Positions 34,410 through 42,993 of a DNA stretch of 64,000 bases are shown one piece after another; position 1 is the stretch's first letter; each line of letters starts with the position of its first letter. The stretch is from Tropicimonas sp. IMCC6043 (GTDB taxonomy: Bacteria; Pseudomonadota; Alphaproteobacteria; Rhodobacterales; Rhodobacteraceae): the NCBI RefSeq assembly GCF_004146235.1, contig NZ_SELO01000005.1, positions 147,282 through 211,281 on the forward strand, given 5' to 3'. A model generated the notes under the pieces. That model did not search any database, had not been told where the DNA came from, and was given only the letters and a program-made list of their open reading frames with translations. A program made the position numbers and the translations under genes.

Positions 34410-36650
34410 GTGAGCGAGACCCAATCAGGCAGCAGGCGACTGCTGGGGCGGCTGAAACAGGCCCTCGCCGAACCGGCCGAGGGACAGGAAAGGCTTGATC
34501 GCATCACCCGGCTGATCGCCGAGGAGATGGGCGAGCCTGTCTGCTCGATCTATCTCTTCCGCGATGACGTTACGCTCGAACTCTGTGCCACCGAGGGCCT
34601 GAAACCCGAGGCGGTGCACCAGACGCGGATGCGACTCGGCGAGGGCCTCGTGGGCCGCGTCGCCGCCTCCACCAAACCGGTCAACACTGGCAACGCGCCG
34701 GCCGAGGCGGGTTTCCGCTTCATGCCGGAGACCGGCGAGGAGATCTATTCGGCCTTCCTCGGCGTGCCGATCCAGCGGCTTGGTGAACGCCTCGGCGTGC
34801 TCGTGGTCCAGTCGAAGGACCAGGAGCCGTTCGATGAGGACGAGGTCTACGCGCTGGAAGTGGTCGCCATGGTTCTGGCCGAGATGGCCGAGCTCGGCGC
34901 CTTCATCGGCGAGGGCGCGGCGATGGCTGCGCTGCACCAGCATCCGGTGATGCTGCGCGGGAAGGTCGGCCAGGAAGGCGCCTGCGAGGGCCAAGTGCTG
35001 CTGCACGAGCCGCGCGTGGTCGTCACCAATCCCTTTGCCGACGATGCCGAAGCGGAACTCAACCGGCTGCGAGAAGCGATCGACAAGCTTCGCGTGTCGG
35101 TCGACGAGATGCTCAATGTCACCGAACTCGGCGACAAGGACCAGCTCGACGTGCTGGAAGCCTACCGAATGTTCGCCAATTCCAAGGGCTGGCTGCGTCG
35201 GATGGAGGCGGATATCAACCGCGGCCTCTCCGCCGAGGCGGCGGTTGAGAAGGAACAGACCGCGGCGCGCGCCCGGATGGAGCAGGTGCCCGACCCCTAT
35301 CTGCGCGACCGGTTGCACGATCTCGACGACCTCTCCAACCGGTTGCTGCGGCTGTTGACCGGACAGGGCAGCAATACCGGCGTCGAGATGCCGGAGAACC
35401 CGGTTCTGGTCGCCCGAAACATCGGCCCCGGAGAGCTTCTGGCCTATGGCCGCGGGCTGCGAGGCATCGTGCTCGAAGAAGGCTCGGTCGGCAGCCACGC
35501 GACGATCATCGCGCGCGCGCTCGCGATCCCGCTGGTCATCAATTGCGACCGCATCACAACCGAAGCTCTGAACGGCGACCGGATCATGGTCGACGGCGAA
35601 CAGGGAACGGTCCATCTCCGCCCCGAGGAGTCCGTCGCCACCGCTTTCCGCGACAAGATGGCGATGATGACCAAGGCGCAGGAGCGCTATGCCTCGATCC
35701 GCCGCGTCCCCGCGACCACCGTTTACGGCCCGACGATCCGGCTCGACATGAACGCGGGCCTGATGGCCGACCTGCCCTCGCTCAGGTCATCGGGCGCCGA
35801 TGGCGTGGGCCTGTTCCGGACCGAGCTGCAGTTCCTGGTGCGGTCGAAATTCCCCAGCCGGGGCGAACTCGCGGCGAACTACGCGCGCGTGCTCGACGCC
35901 GCCGAGGGCAAGCGCGTTGCCTTCCGCACACTCGACATCGGCTCCGACAAGGTGCTGCCCTACATGAAGCCGCAGGACGAGCCCAATCCGGCGCTCGGTT
36001 GGCGGGCGATCCGAGTAGGGCTCGACAAGCCCGGCGTGCTCCGGATGCAGCTCCAGGCGCTGATCCGCGGCGCCAAGGGGCGGCCGCTCACCGTCATGTT
36101 CCCCTTCGTCGCGCAATTCGACGAGTTCCGCGCGGCGCGGCGGCAGCTTCTGGACGAACTCGACCGCGAGGAGCGGCTCGGACATCCGTTGCCCAAGACG
36201 GTCGAAATCGGCGCGATGCTCGAGACACCGAGTCTCGCCTTCGCGCCGAAGCAGTTCTTCGAAATGGCCGACTTCATCTCGGTTGGCGGTAACGACCTGA
36301 AGCAGTTTTTCTTCGCCGCCGACCGCGAGAACGAGCGGGTGCGCCGGCGCTACGACACACTCAACGTCTCCTTCCTGACCTTCCTCGAATGGATCGTCAT
36401 GCGCTGCGGCGAGACCAAGACCGATCTCAGCTTCTGCGGCGAGGATGCCGGCAGGCCCGTCGAGGCGCTTTGCTTCGCCGCCATGGGCTTTCGCACGCTG
36501 TCGATGCGGCCGGCCTCGATCGGCCCGGTCAAGCACCTGCTCAGGCGCTCCAACCTCGCCGAGGTGCGCGAGGTGATCGACGACGCCCGCGCCAGCGGCG
36601 CGCAATCGGTGCGCCCGGCCGTGATGGACTGGTTGCGCCAGCAGGGGTGA
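34410..36650 (+). CDS. ptsP: Phosphoenolpyruvate--protein phosphotransferase PtsP (EI-Ntr)
   Basis: 746 aa, GTG start. An N-terminal GAF domain (~20-165) is followed by the PTS enzyme I phosphotransfer domain and PEP-binding barrel. The phosphorylated histidine is H363 in GSVGSHATIIARALAIP. DGVGLFRTELQFLVRS, FRTLDIGSDKVLPY and SVGGNDLKQFFFAADREN are EI barrel motifs. EI-Ntr starts the nitrogen-regulatory PTS relay (EI-Ntr to NPr to EIIA-Ntr), not sugar uptake, and the GAF domain senses glutamine or alpha-ketoglutarate in relatives. It follows lysC closely. Confidence 0.95.
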   Translation: MSETQSGSRRLLGRLKQALAEPAEGQERLDRITRLIAEEMGEPVCSIYLFRDDVTLELCATEGLKPEAVHQTRMRLGEGLVGRVAASTKPVNTGNAPAEAGFRFMPETGEEIYSAFLGVPIQRLGERLGVLVVQSKDQEPFDEDEVYALEVVAMVLAEMAELGAFIGEGAAMAALHQHPVMLRGKVGQEGACEGQVLLHEPRVVVTNPFADDAEAELNRLREAIDKLRVSVDEMLNVTELGDKDQLDVLEAYRMFANSKGWLRRMEADINRGLSAEAAVEKEQTAARARMEQVPDPYLRDRLHDLDDLSNRLLRLLTGQGSNTGVEMPENPVLVARNIGPGELLAYGRGLRGIVLEEGSVGSHATIIARALAIPLVINCDRITTEALNGDRIMVDGEQGTVHLRPEESVATAFRDKMAMMTKAQERYASIRRVPATTVYGPTIRLDMNAGLMADLPSLRSSGADGVGLFRTELQFLVRSKFPSRGELAANYARVLDAAEGKRVAFRTLDIGSDKVLPYMKPQDEPNPALGWRAIRVGLDKPGVLRMQLQALIRGAKGRPLTVMFPFVAQFDEFRAARRQLLDELDREERLGHPLPKTVEIGAMLETPSLAFAPKQFFEMADFISVGGNDLKQFFFAADRENERVRRRYDTLNVSFLTFLEWIVMRCGETKTDLSFCGEDAGRPVEALCFAAMGFRTLSMRPASIGPVKHLLRRSNLAEVREVIDDARASGAQSVRPAVMDWLRQQG

Positions 36651-36722
36651 TCTCCCGGACGTCCCGCACCGAAACGGCGCGGACCTGCCGAAAAGACCAG
36701 TCTGGAGCGACGCTTCGGCGGG

Positions 36723-36751
36723 TTGAGGCCATCGCATTGGGCAGATAGAAT
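36723..36751 (+). promoter_or_regulatory. Sigma-70-like promoter downstream of ptsP
   Basis: TTGAGG (36723-36728) and TAGAAT (36746-36751) are separated by exactly 17 bp. It points toward the small ORF at 36912, about 155 bp away. The interval contains the hairpin CGCCGTC-CGA-GACGGCG (36777-36793) and the palindrome at 36871-36886. It could serve the ORF with a long leader, or an unannotated small RNA; there is no T-rich terminator to support the latter. Confidence 0.4.
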
Positions 36752-36870
36752 TTTCTTTCAGGATCAGGATCGTGGACGCCGTCCGAGACGGCGCGTCCGC
36801 GTCCCATCCCCAACCTGCTCCGCGAATCCGGACAGGTCGTATCGGTGTGTGCGCCGACCTCGATGATCAA

Positions 36871-36886
36871 TGTACCGGTCGGTACA
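36871..36886. promoter_or_regulatory. Perfect palindrome TGTACCG-GT-CGGTACA
   Basis: TGTACCG (36871-36877) and CGGTACA (36880-36886) form a perfect dyad with a GT centre, a form typical of TetR-family operators. It lies 26 bp upstream of the preferred TTG start at 36912, in the correct place for repression of that gene. No TetR gene is nearby, so the regulator would be elsewhere. Confidence 0.5.
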
Positions 36887-36911
36887 GACTACTTTGGGGA
36901 GACAGCACGAG

Positions 36912-37226
36912 TTGAGCGACGTTCTGCGACTTGAGATTCCACGCTGCCGCAGCGATTCCGCCCGCCGGGTGCTGACCCGGATTGCCTGGCGCGGGTACAT
37001 GCCGCCCGAATCCGACGGGACCCCGAACGTGCTCTGGCAGGTCCCCGCCGACCAGGTGGATCTCATCCGCTCGGTGCTGCGCCGGAACCGGCGGCTGGCG
37101 GGGGATTCCGTGACAGTCTGGGGCGCCGTTGACCGGGTCTGCGAGATGATCGCAGCGGAATCGGACCGCACGGGCGTGCGCCCCTGCTATCATCACACGC
37201 CTCCCGATACCGGAGCGCCGGACTGA
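36912..37226 (+). CDS. Small hypothetical protein under a palindromic operator
   Basis: 104 aa from TTG 36912, chosen because GGGGAGA lies 9 nt upstream; the ATG at 36870 has no site and would put the operator-like palindrome inside the coding region. The sequence contains RIAWRGYMPPESDGTPNVLW and LIRSVLRRNRRLAGDSVTVW, arginine-rich, without a signal or membrane helix. I know no family. The opposite strand also has a long open frame here (36867-37505), which I reject because it runs through the GNAT gene. Real but unproven. Confidence 0.5.
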   Translation: MSDVLRLEIPRCRSDSARRVLTRIAWRGYMPPESDGTPNVLWQVPADQVDLIRSVLRRNRRLAGDSVTVWGAVDRVCEMIAAESDRTGVRPCYHHTPPDTGAPD

Positions 37227-37359
37227 CACCGGCCGTGGGACGCCTTCTGCTGTTTCAGGAGTAGACCTCGGCGAATCTGGTCGGGCTATCGTCTCTTGCG
37301 ACCGCTGATATCCATTTCCGGGAAAATCTACCCAGTTCCGTGCTGCCGGGAGGCGACCC

Positions 37360-37836
37360 TCATGCTGTGCCGTCCGCCCGCTCCACCTTGCCGGTGATAC
37401 CGGCCCAGTCGCCGATGCCGAGCACCCGGTCCGGGTTGGTGGGCGGCGGCATCTCCACGCCGTCGAGGCGGGTGAAACCGAAACGCCCGTAATAGGGCGC
37501 GTCACCGACCAGCATCATCCGCGTCCATCCGATGGCTTCGGCCCGCGAAATGACTTCCCGGATCAGCACCCCGCCGAGCCCCTCGCCCTGCCGCGTGGGG
37601 TGAATCGCCACCGGCCCGATGAGCGCCGCATCGCGGCCGGCGACGCGCACCGGCCAGACGCGGATCGCCCCGGCGAGGATACCGTCCTCACGGGCGACCA
37701 GGCACAGGAGCGCCAGCGGCGCCACGCCCTCGCGAAGACGGTAGGAGGAGAGCGCCTCGCGGCCCGGCGCGAAGCAGAGATCGAGCAGAGCCTCGACCTC
37801 CCACCAATCCTCGCTCCGCTCCTGCGCAAATTCCAA
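37360..37836 (-). CDS. GNAT family N-acetyltransferase
   Basis: 158 aa from TTG 37836, which has AAGGGA 6-7 nt upstream; the frame is open to 37995. The GNAT fold is seen as EDWWEVEALLDLCFAPGREA, the core strand LAGAIRVWPVRVAGRDAALI, then LIGPVAIHPTRQGEGLGGVL containing the acetyl-CoA pyrophosphate loop (RQGEGLG), and a final FGFTRLDG block. This form is like YhbS/putative acetyltransferases whose substrates are unknown. Divergent from marC, with a 152-bp shared upstream region. Confidence 0.87.
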   Translation of the reverse strand: MEFAQERSEDWWEVEALLDLCFAPGREALSSYRLREGVAPLALLCLVAREDGILAGAIRVWPVRVAGRDAALIGPVAIHPTRQGEGLGGVLIREVISRAEAIGWTRMMLVGDAPYYGRFGFTRLDGVEMPPPTNPDRVLGIGDWAGITGKVERADGTA

Positions 37837-37988
37837 CCGGATGTCCCTTCGCCCGACCGACCCCGCTCCTAGCACGCTCCCCGGGTGCCCGCAAAGGCAA
37901 GCTGCCGCAACCGCCTTGGCGGGCCTTGACGGTGCGACAGGTCGGCGGGAGCATCGCGCCGGTCCGGAGACCGTTGGAGAAACCCAAG

Positions 37989-38588
37989 ATGTCACAGCAC
38001 CTTCAGGCCATCGCCACGCTGTTTTCGCTCGTGAACCCGCTGGTCTGCGCGTTGATGTTCGCGAGTATCGCGCGCGGGCAGAGCCGTGGCGCCGCCCTGC
38101 GCAGCGCCACTGGCGCCATGCTCACCGTCGCCGCGGTGCTGGTGATGGCGGCCTTCGCCGGTGCGCCGCTTCTGAAGCTCTTCGGCATCTCGCTCGACGC
38201 CTTTTCGGTGGCCGGCGGTGGCGTGCTGATCTTCATCGGGCTGTCGATGATGAAGGGCGACGGCACGCCCGCCGCGAGCGCCGATCCCGGCGCTTCGCCC
38301 GATATCGGCAAGCTCGTTCTCTTCGCCGCGAGCCCCGGCACGATCACCGGCGTGATGACCCTGACCGCCGCGCATCGCGGCACTTCCCTGCCGGTCACGG
38401 CGCTGGTGGCCATCGCCGTTGTGCTCTCCGTCACCTGGATCCTGCTCGTGGCGAAATCCCGACGGCCGCTGCCCGAACACCAGGGCCTCGCCCACGACAT
38501 GGTGAGCCGCTATATGGGGCTGATCATTATTGCCATGGGCATTCAGTTCGCCCTCACGGGGTTCAGATCCTTCATGAGCGGCGGCTGA
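37989..38588 (+). CDS. MarC family membrane protein
   Basis: 199 aa integral membrane protein with six hydrophobic segments. The start FSLVNPLVCALMFASIARGQ carries the Asn-Pro motif of MarC, and a second pseudo-symmetrical half begins VLFAASPGTITGVMTLTA. The end GLIIIAMGIQFALTGFRSF is also typical. ATG 37989 has GGAGA about 11 nt upstream; the frame is open to 37926. Although once linked to multiple antibiotic resistance, MarC proteins have no firm function. It stands alone between a divergent GNAT gene and a flavin reductase gene. Confidence 0.9.
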   Translation: MSQHLQAIATLFSLVNPLVCALMFASIARGQSRGAALRSATGAMLTVAAVLVMAAFAGAPLLKLFGISLDAFSVAGGGVLIFIGLSMMKGDGTPAASADPGASPDIGKLVLFAASPGTITGVMTLTAAHRGTSLPVTALVAIAVVLSVTWILLVAKSRRPLPEHQGLAHDMVSRYMGLIIIAMGIQFALTGFRSFMSGG

Positions 38589-38654
38589 CCTGCGCCCTTT
38601 CGGCTGGAATCGCCGCCGGCGGCGCGCTACATGGAGCCGCAAAGGAGACGCTGC

Positions 38655-39266
38655 ATGTTCTACCGCCCCCAGGACGACCACGGCCTGCCCCACAATCCGT
38701 TCAATGCCATCGTCACGCCGCGCCCGATCGCATGGATCTCGACCCGTGGCCCGGACGGCACGGAGAACCTCGCGCCCTATTCCTTCTTCAACGCCGTGGC
38801 CTACACCCCGCCGCAGGTCATGTTCGCCACTACCGGCAAAAAGCATGATCGCGAGGGCACCAAGGACACGCTGGCCAATATCCGCGACAGCGGGGTGTTC
38901 GCCGTAAATGTCGTCGAATACGCCATGCGCGAGGCGATGAACCTGACCTCGGGCCCCTGGGACAAGGACGTGGACGAAGCGGAACTGGCCGGGATCGAGC
39001 GCGCCGAGTGCCAGGAAATCAATTGCGCCCGCATCGCCGGGGCGCCGGCAACGCTCGAATGCCGGCTGAGGCAGATCGTCGAGCTTGAGGGGCCGGCGAA
39101 CCTCGTCGCCTTCGGCGAGGTGGTCGGTGTCCACCTGCGCGACGACTGCATCGTCGACGGCCGTTTCGACGTCACGCGCTACCAACCGCTGACCCGAATG
39201 GGGTATCGCGACTTCGCGCGGATCACCGAGGTCTTCTCGATGCCGCGGCCCGGCGAGCAGGTCTGA
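38655..39266 (+). CDS. Flavin reductase-like FMN-binding protein
   Basis: 203 aa with the split-barrel flavin reductase domain: IVTPRPIAWISTRGPDGTEN near the N terminus, APYSFFNAVAYTPPQVMFA, and DTLANIRDSGVFAVNVVEYA with the FMN phosphate contacts. This subgroup probably uses FMN to reduce flavin or a small molecule with NAD(P)H, but the partner oxygenase is not nearby. ATG 38655 has AAAGGAGA at spacing ~7. It lies 67 bp downstream of marC on the same strand. Confidence 0.88.
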   Translation: MFYRPQDDHGLPHNPFNAIVTPRPIAWISTRGPDGTENLAPYSFFNAVAYTPPQVMFATTGKKHDREGTKDTLANIRDSGVFAVNVVEYAMREAMNLTSGPWDKDVDEAELAGIERAECQEINCARIAGAPATLECRLRQIVELEGPANLVAFGEVVGVHLRDDCIVDGRFDVTRYQPLTRMGYRDFARITEVFSMPRPGEQV

Positions 39267-39397
39267 GCCGCCGCAACCGGCGTCACAGTGGCGCAATGCG
39301 TCGCCGATCCACTGCCACACCCTTGTTCGCAAGGCGCAAAGACGCTTGAGTGATGCCGGCCAATCACGCGACGGCAAACCGGGAAGGAGCGCGCGCC

Positions 39398-39937
39398 ATG
39401 GGCAATCACAAATCGGTCAGGGACTATATCCGCACCATCGCCGACTTCCCCCATGAAGGGATCATGTTCCGCGATGTCACGACGCTCTTTGCCGACCCGC
39501 GAGGCTTGCGGATCGCCGTCGACCAGTTGCTGCACCCCTATGCCGGCACGCCGATCGACTGCGTCGTCGGCCTCGAGGCGCGCGGTTTCATCCTCGGAGG
39601 CGCGGTGGCGCACCAGCTTGGCATCGGTTTCGTGCCGGTCCGCAAGAAGGGCAAGCTGCCCGGTCCGGTGATTTCCGAGGCCTACACGCTGGAATATGGC
39701 GAAGCGGTGGTGGAGATCCACGACGACGCGATCGAGCCGGGCGCGCGCGTGCTCGTCGTCGACGACCTGCTGGCGACGGGTGGCACGGCCGAGGCCGGGA
39801 TCAAGCTCGTCGAGCGGCTCGGCGGCGAGGTCATCGGCTGCGCCTTCGTCATCGACCTGCCAGCGCTCGGCGGCCGGACAAGGCTCGAGGCGATGGGGAT
39901 GGACGTCCACACGCTCTGCGAGTTCGAGGGCGACTGA
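39398..39937 (+). CDS. apt: Adenine phosphoribosyltransferase
   Basis: 179 aa. Converts adenine and PRPP to AMP in purine salvage. [19 protein letters not shown] is the adenine-binding N-terminal region, [20 protein letters not shown] the flexible part, and [18 protein letters not shown] the PRPP-binding loop. ATG 39398 has GGAAGGAG about 8 nt upstream; the frame is open to 39350. Length is typical (~170-185 aa). It is convergent with the FAD-linked oxidase gene, separated by 16 bp. Confidence 0.97.
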   Translation: MGNHKSVRDYIRTIADFPHEGIMFRDVTTLFADPRGLRIAVDQLLHPYAGTPIDCVVGLEARGFILGGAVAHQLGIGFVPVRKKGKLPGPVISEAYTLEYGEAVVEIHDDAIEPGARVLVVDDLLATGGTAEAGIKLVERLGGEVIGCAFVIDLPALGGRTRLEAMGMDVHTLCEFEGD

Positions 39938-39953
39938 GGCGGAGGTCCCGCGT

Positions 39954-41369
39954 TCACTTCATGCGCAACACCGCACCGGGATTCATGATGCCGGCCGGAT
40001 CGAGCGCCTGCTTGATCGCCCGCATTGCGGCGAGCCGCGCCGGGTCGCCGTAGCGCTCGAGATCACCCACCTTGAGCCGGCCGATCCCATGCTCGGCGCT
40101 CACCGAGCCGTTAAGGTCATGCACGAGATCGTGGATCCGGCGGCTGATCTCGTCGCGCCTGCCAAGGAACTCCGAGCGGCTGTGACCCTTCGGCGGATAG
40201 GTGTTGTAATGGAGGTTGCCGTCGCCGAGATGGCCGAAGCAATTGACCCGGAACGGCCCCAGCCGGGCCATCATCTCGTCGCCCCGGCGGATGAACTCGG
40301 GAATGGTCTCGATCGGAACCGAGATGTCATGGGAGGAGGTCGCGCCGATCAGCCGGTTCGCCTCCGGTATCGCCTCGCGCATCCGCCAGAAGGCGGCGCG
40401 CTGCGCCTCCGATCTCGCGATCAGGCCATCCGAGGCAAGACCGGCCTCGGCGGCTTTGGCAAAGAGCGCCTCGAGTTCGGAATCGGCATCGAGCCCGGCA
40501 AAGAGGCCGAACTCGACCAGCGCGCTCCATTCCGGCGGATCGGCGAAGGGCTGGTGCAGCTCCGGCATAGTCTCGGCGAGAAAGTCCAGCCCGGTTCGAT
40601 GGATCAGTTCGAAGGCGGTGATTCCCTCGCCCAGCCGCGCCTTCGCCATGGCGAGGATATCGAGCGCCGCCTGCGGCCCCGCAACCACCATCAGCGCCGC
40701 GCCGACCGATTGCGGCCGTGGAAAGAGCCGGAGGCAGGCTGCGGTGATCACGCCAAGCGTACCCTCCGAGCCGACCAACAGGTTGCGCAGATCGTATCCG
40801 GTATTGTCCTTGCGGAGCCGCTTGAGCCCGTTGAGGACCGCGCCGTCCGGCAGCACTGCCTCGATTCCGAGGCAGAGGTCGCGCGCGTTTCCATAGCGCA
40901 GCACGTTGACACCGCCGGCATTGGTGGCCAGCAACCCGCCGATCTGCGCGCTGCCCTCGGAGGCCAGAGAAAGCGGAAACAGCAGGCCCGCCGCCTCGGC
41001 ACGCGCGTGGACATTGGCGAGGATCGCGCCGGCCTCCACGACCAGCAGCTGCTCCTCGGGATGCACCGACCGGACCCGGTCCATCCGCTCCATCGACAGC
41101 AGGATCGGCCTCGGCACCCCTTCTCCGACCTGCCCGCCGACCAGCCCGGTGCCACCGCCATAGGGCACCACCGGCACCCGCGCCGCGCCAGCCTGGCGCA
41201 GGACCGTGGAGACCTCGGCGGTCGTCCCCGGTGTAACCAGAAGCGCGTCGGCACAGTGGAACCGGCCGCGCAGCTCGTCGAGATAGCGCGATTCGAGCGG
41301 CCGGAAACAGGCGGCGGGCAGCGCCGCGCGCAGGTCATCTTCCAAGCTGTCGCTGGCCGGGTTCAGCAT
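39954..41369 (-). CDS. FAD-binding oxidase (D-2-hydroxyglutarate/D-lactate dehydrogenase-like)
   Basis: 471 aa. The N-terminal PCMH FAD domain has VPVVPYGGGTGLVGGQVGE, LASEGSAQIGGLLATNAGGV and NLLVGSEGTLGVITAA; the C-terminal substrate domain ends VSAEHGIGRLK then DPAGIMNPGAVL. His-Leu-Gly-Asp-Gly-Asn in FGHLGDGNLHYN are the metal/substrate residues of the GlcD/D2HGDH/Dld group. It therefore oxidises a D-2-hydroxy acid, substrate unspecified. ATG 41369 has AAGGAGG at spacing ~8. MBL-type gene follows upstream on the same strand (66 bp gap). Confidence 0.92.
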   Translation of the reverse strand: MLNPASDSLEDDLRAALPAACFRPLESRYLDELRGRFHCADALLVTPGTTAEVSTVLRQAGAARVPVVPYGGGTGLVGGQVGEGVPRPILLSMERMDRVRSVHPEEQLLVVEAGAILANVHARAEAAGLLFPLSLASEGSAQIGGLLATNAGGVNVLRYGNARDLCLGIEAVLPDGAVLNGLKRLRKDNTGYDLRNLLVGSEGTLGVITAACLRLFPRPQSVGAALMVVAGPQAALDILAMAKARLGEGITAFELIHRTGLDFLAETMPELHQPFADPPEWSALVEFGLFAGLDADSELEALFAKAAEAGLASDGLIARSEAQRAAFWRMREAIPEANRLIGATSSHDISVPIETIPEFIRRGDEMMARLGPFRVNCFGHLGDGNLHYNTYPPKGHSRSEFLGRRDEISRRIHDLVHDLNGSVSAEHGIGRLKVGDLERYGDPARLAAMRAIKQALDPAGIMNPGAVLRMK

Positions 41370-41435
41370 CGCCGGGGCCTCCTTCACCGGAACGGTCAAT
41401 CACGCCGGTGCGGAGGGCGCAAGGGTCCGAATGGC

Positions 41436-42272
41436 TTAGAGATCAGCGTCGTCGTAGCCAAGGAAGCGCGGCTCGAGCACGACCACGGTCGGCTCGGAGG
41501 GCAGGCTACGGAGCGAGACCTCGAGCGCGCGCTCCCTGCGCATGTCGATCCGGAACGCATCCGACATGCCGGCCAGGAAGGTCGCGAGCGATCCCGAGGA
41601 GAAGGAATGCATCGGCAGCACGATCGAGGAGCGGAACTGCTTCAGCACCTCGATCATCACCGGTATCGGCAGGGTCATGCCGCCATCGACTGGCGCCATG
41701 ACCACGTCGAGCCGGCCGATGGCGGCGTATTGCTCGGGTGAAGGCACCTGGTGCAGATGGCCGAGATGGCCGATGCAGAGCCCCGCCACCTCGAAGATGA
41801 AGATCGAATTGCCGTCGGGCTCGGGCGCGCCTCCGAAGCGCCCACGGATGTCGGTCGTCACGTTGCGCACCAGCATTTCGCCGAGGTCGAGATGGTGTTC
41901 GGCCGGACCGCCCATCGGGTCCCAGCCGCGCAGCACATGCGGGATCTCCGGGTCCGGCGCCGCCGTCCAGTGGGTGGAATGGGAATGATTCATGGTGACG
42001 ACGTCGGGCACGAGGGGGTCCGCGCCGATAAAGCCGTTGTAGTCGGTCACCGCCGCAAGGCCGCCCGGAGTCTGCAGGAGATACATCGAGTGGTCGATAT
42101 AGCTGAGGCGGACGGTGTCTTCCGGCAGCGGATCGCGGTAGCCCGCGCGCCAGATCACCTCGAGTCCGTGCGTGTTCTCGACCAGAGCGATGCAGTGGCT
42201 CGGCCGGCGATCCTGCGCGTGAACGGCCGTTGCGAGAAGAAGGGCGGCGAGGCAGGCGAGAAATCGGGCCAT
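41436..42272 (-). CDS. Exported metallo-beta-lactamase-fold protein with HxHxTH motif
   Basis: 278 aa with a signal peptide (FLACLAALLLATAVHAQ). The MBL fold is suggested by YLLQTPGGLAAVTDYNGF and VVTMNHSHSTHWTA, with other histidines in FEVAGLCIGHLGHLHQVP and SIVLPMHSFSSG. The usual metal site HxHxDH appears as HSHSTH, so the Asp that binds the second metal is replaced by Thr. It resembles UlaG-type MBL proteins of Rhodobacterales. It should be periplasmic; substrate unknown. The FAD-linked oxidase is downstream on the same strand. Confidence 0.8.
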   Translation of the reverse strand: MARFLACLAALLLATAVHAQDRRPSHCIALVENTHGLEVIWRAGYRDPLPEDTVRLSYIDHSMYLLQTPGGLAAVTDYNGFIGADPLVPDVVTMNHSHSTHWTAAPDPEIPHVLRGWDPMGGPAEHHLDLGEMLVRNVTTDIRGRFGGAPEPDGNSIFIFEVAGLCIGHLGHLHQVPSPEQYAAIGRLDVVMAPVDGGMTLPIPVMIEVLKQFRSSIVLPMHSFSSGSLATFLAGMSDAFRIDMRRERALEVSLRSLPSEPTVVVLEPRFLGYDDADL

Positions 42273-42408
42273 GGAGACGTCTCACTGGTCTGGTTTCAGG
42301 TGTGCGAGGCGAAGTCTTCCACGGATTGGCCGCGGCGCCGCATGACAAATTCGTGTGCTCGGTGCGCGCACGAGAGTCGCGGGCGGGGCGTCGGCGCGGC
42401 GGGCGGGG

Positions 42409-42993
42409 TCAGGTTGCGGACGAACGGCCCCGGCGGTCGGCGCGCAGATTGGCGTAGAGCACATGGTTGCGCCAGCGTCCGTGGATCTGCAGATAGCTCT
42501 GCGCCACACCTTCGTATTTGAAGCCGCAGGTTTCGAGGCAGCCGCGGGAGGCGGCATTCTCGGGCAGGCAAGCTGCCTCGACGCGGCTGAGATCGAGCGA
42601 CGTGAAGGCATGGTGGGTGACGGCCAGAATGGCCTCGCGCATGTAGCCCTGCCGCGCGAAAGGTGCGCCCACCCAGTAGCCGAGCGTGCCGGCCTGGGCC
42701 GGGCCACGGCGGATATTGTCGAGCGTGATCGCTCCGAGCAGCGCCTCGTCGCCGCGCCGGATCAGAAAGAGCGGCAGCGCCGAGCCGGCGGAGAGCGCGC
42801 GCTGCGCCCAGTAGACGCGGTTGGTAAAGGCCTTGCGACCGAGATGGTCGGGCGCCCAGAGCGGCTCCCATTTCTCCAGGAAATCGCGCGAATCCGAGCG
42901 CAGGCTGGACCAGGCGCGGAAGTCGGCATGGACTGGCGGACGCAGCAGCATCCGCTCCGTGACGATCCGCAGCTTTTTCCGGCCGAGCCGCAT
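42409..42993 (-). CDS. rimJ: RimJ/RimL-like GNAT N-acetyltransferase
   Basis: 194 aa. Fits ribosomal-protein alanine acetyltransferase RimJ: VTERMLLRPPVHADFRAW at the start, WEPLWAPDHL, the acyl-CoA loop APFARQGYMREAIL and SLDLSRVEAACLPENAASRG then GFKYEGVAQSYLQIHGRWRN at the end. E. coli RimJ acetylates ribosomal protein S5. The ATG at 42993 shares the A of TGATG with the M16 peptidase stop, so the two genes are translationally coupled. No Shine-Dalgarno is needed if translation is coupled. Confidence 0.88.
   Translation of the reverse strand: MRLGRKKLRIVTERMLLRPPVHADFRAWSSLRSDSRDFLEKWEPLWAPDHLGRKAFTNRVYWAQRALSAGSALPLFLIRRGDEALLGAITLDNIRRGPAQAGTLGYWVGAPFARQGYMREAILAVTHHAFTSLDLSRVEAACLPENAASRGCLETCGFKYEGVAQSYLQIHGRWRNHVLYANLRADRRGRSSAT

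Noticed and set aside
36867..37505. Minus-strand frame across the 36912 gene and the GNAT gene end
   Set aside because: It overlaps the GNAT coding sequence in another phase and has shadow-like composition; the plus-strand ORF has a better ribosome site.
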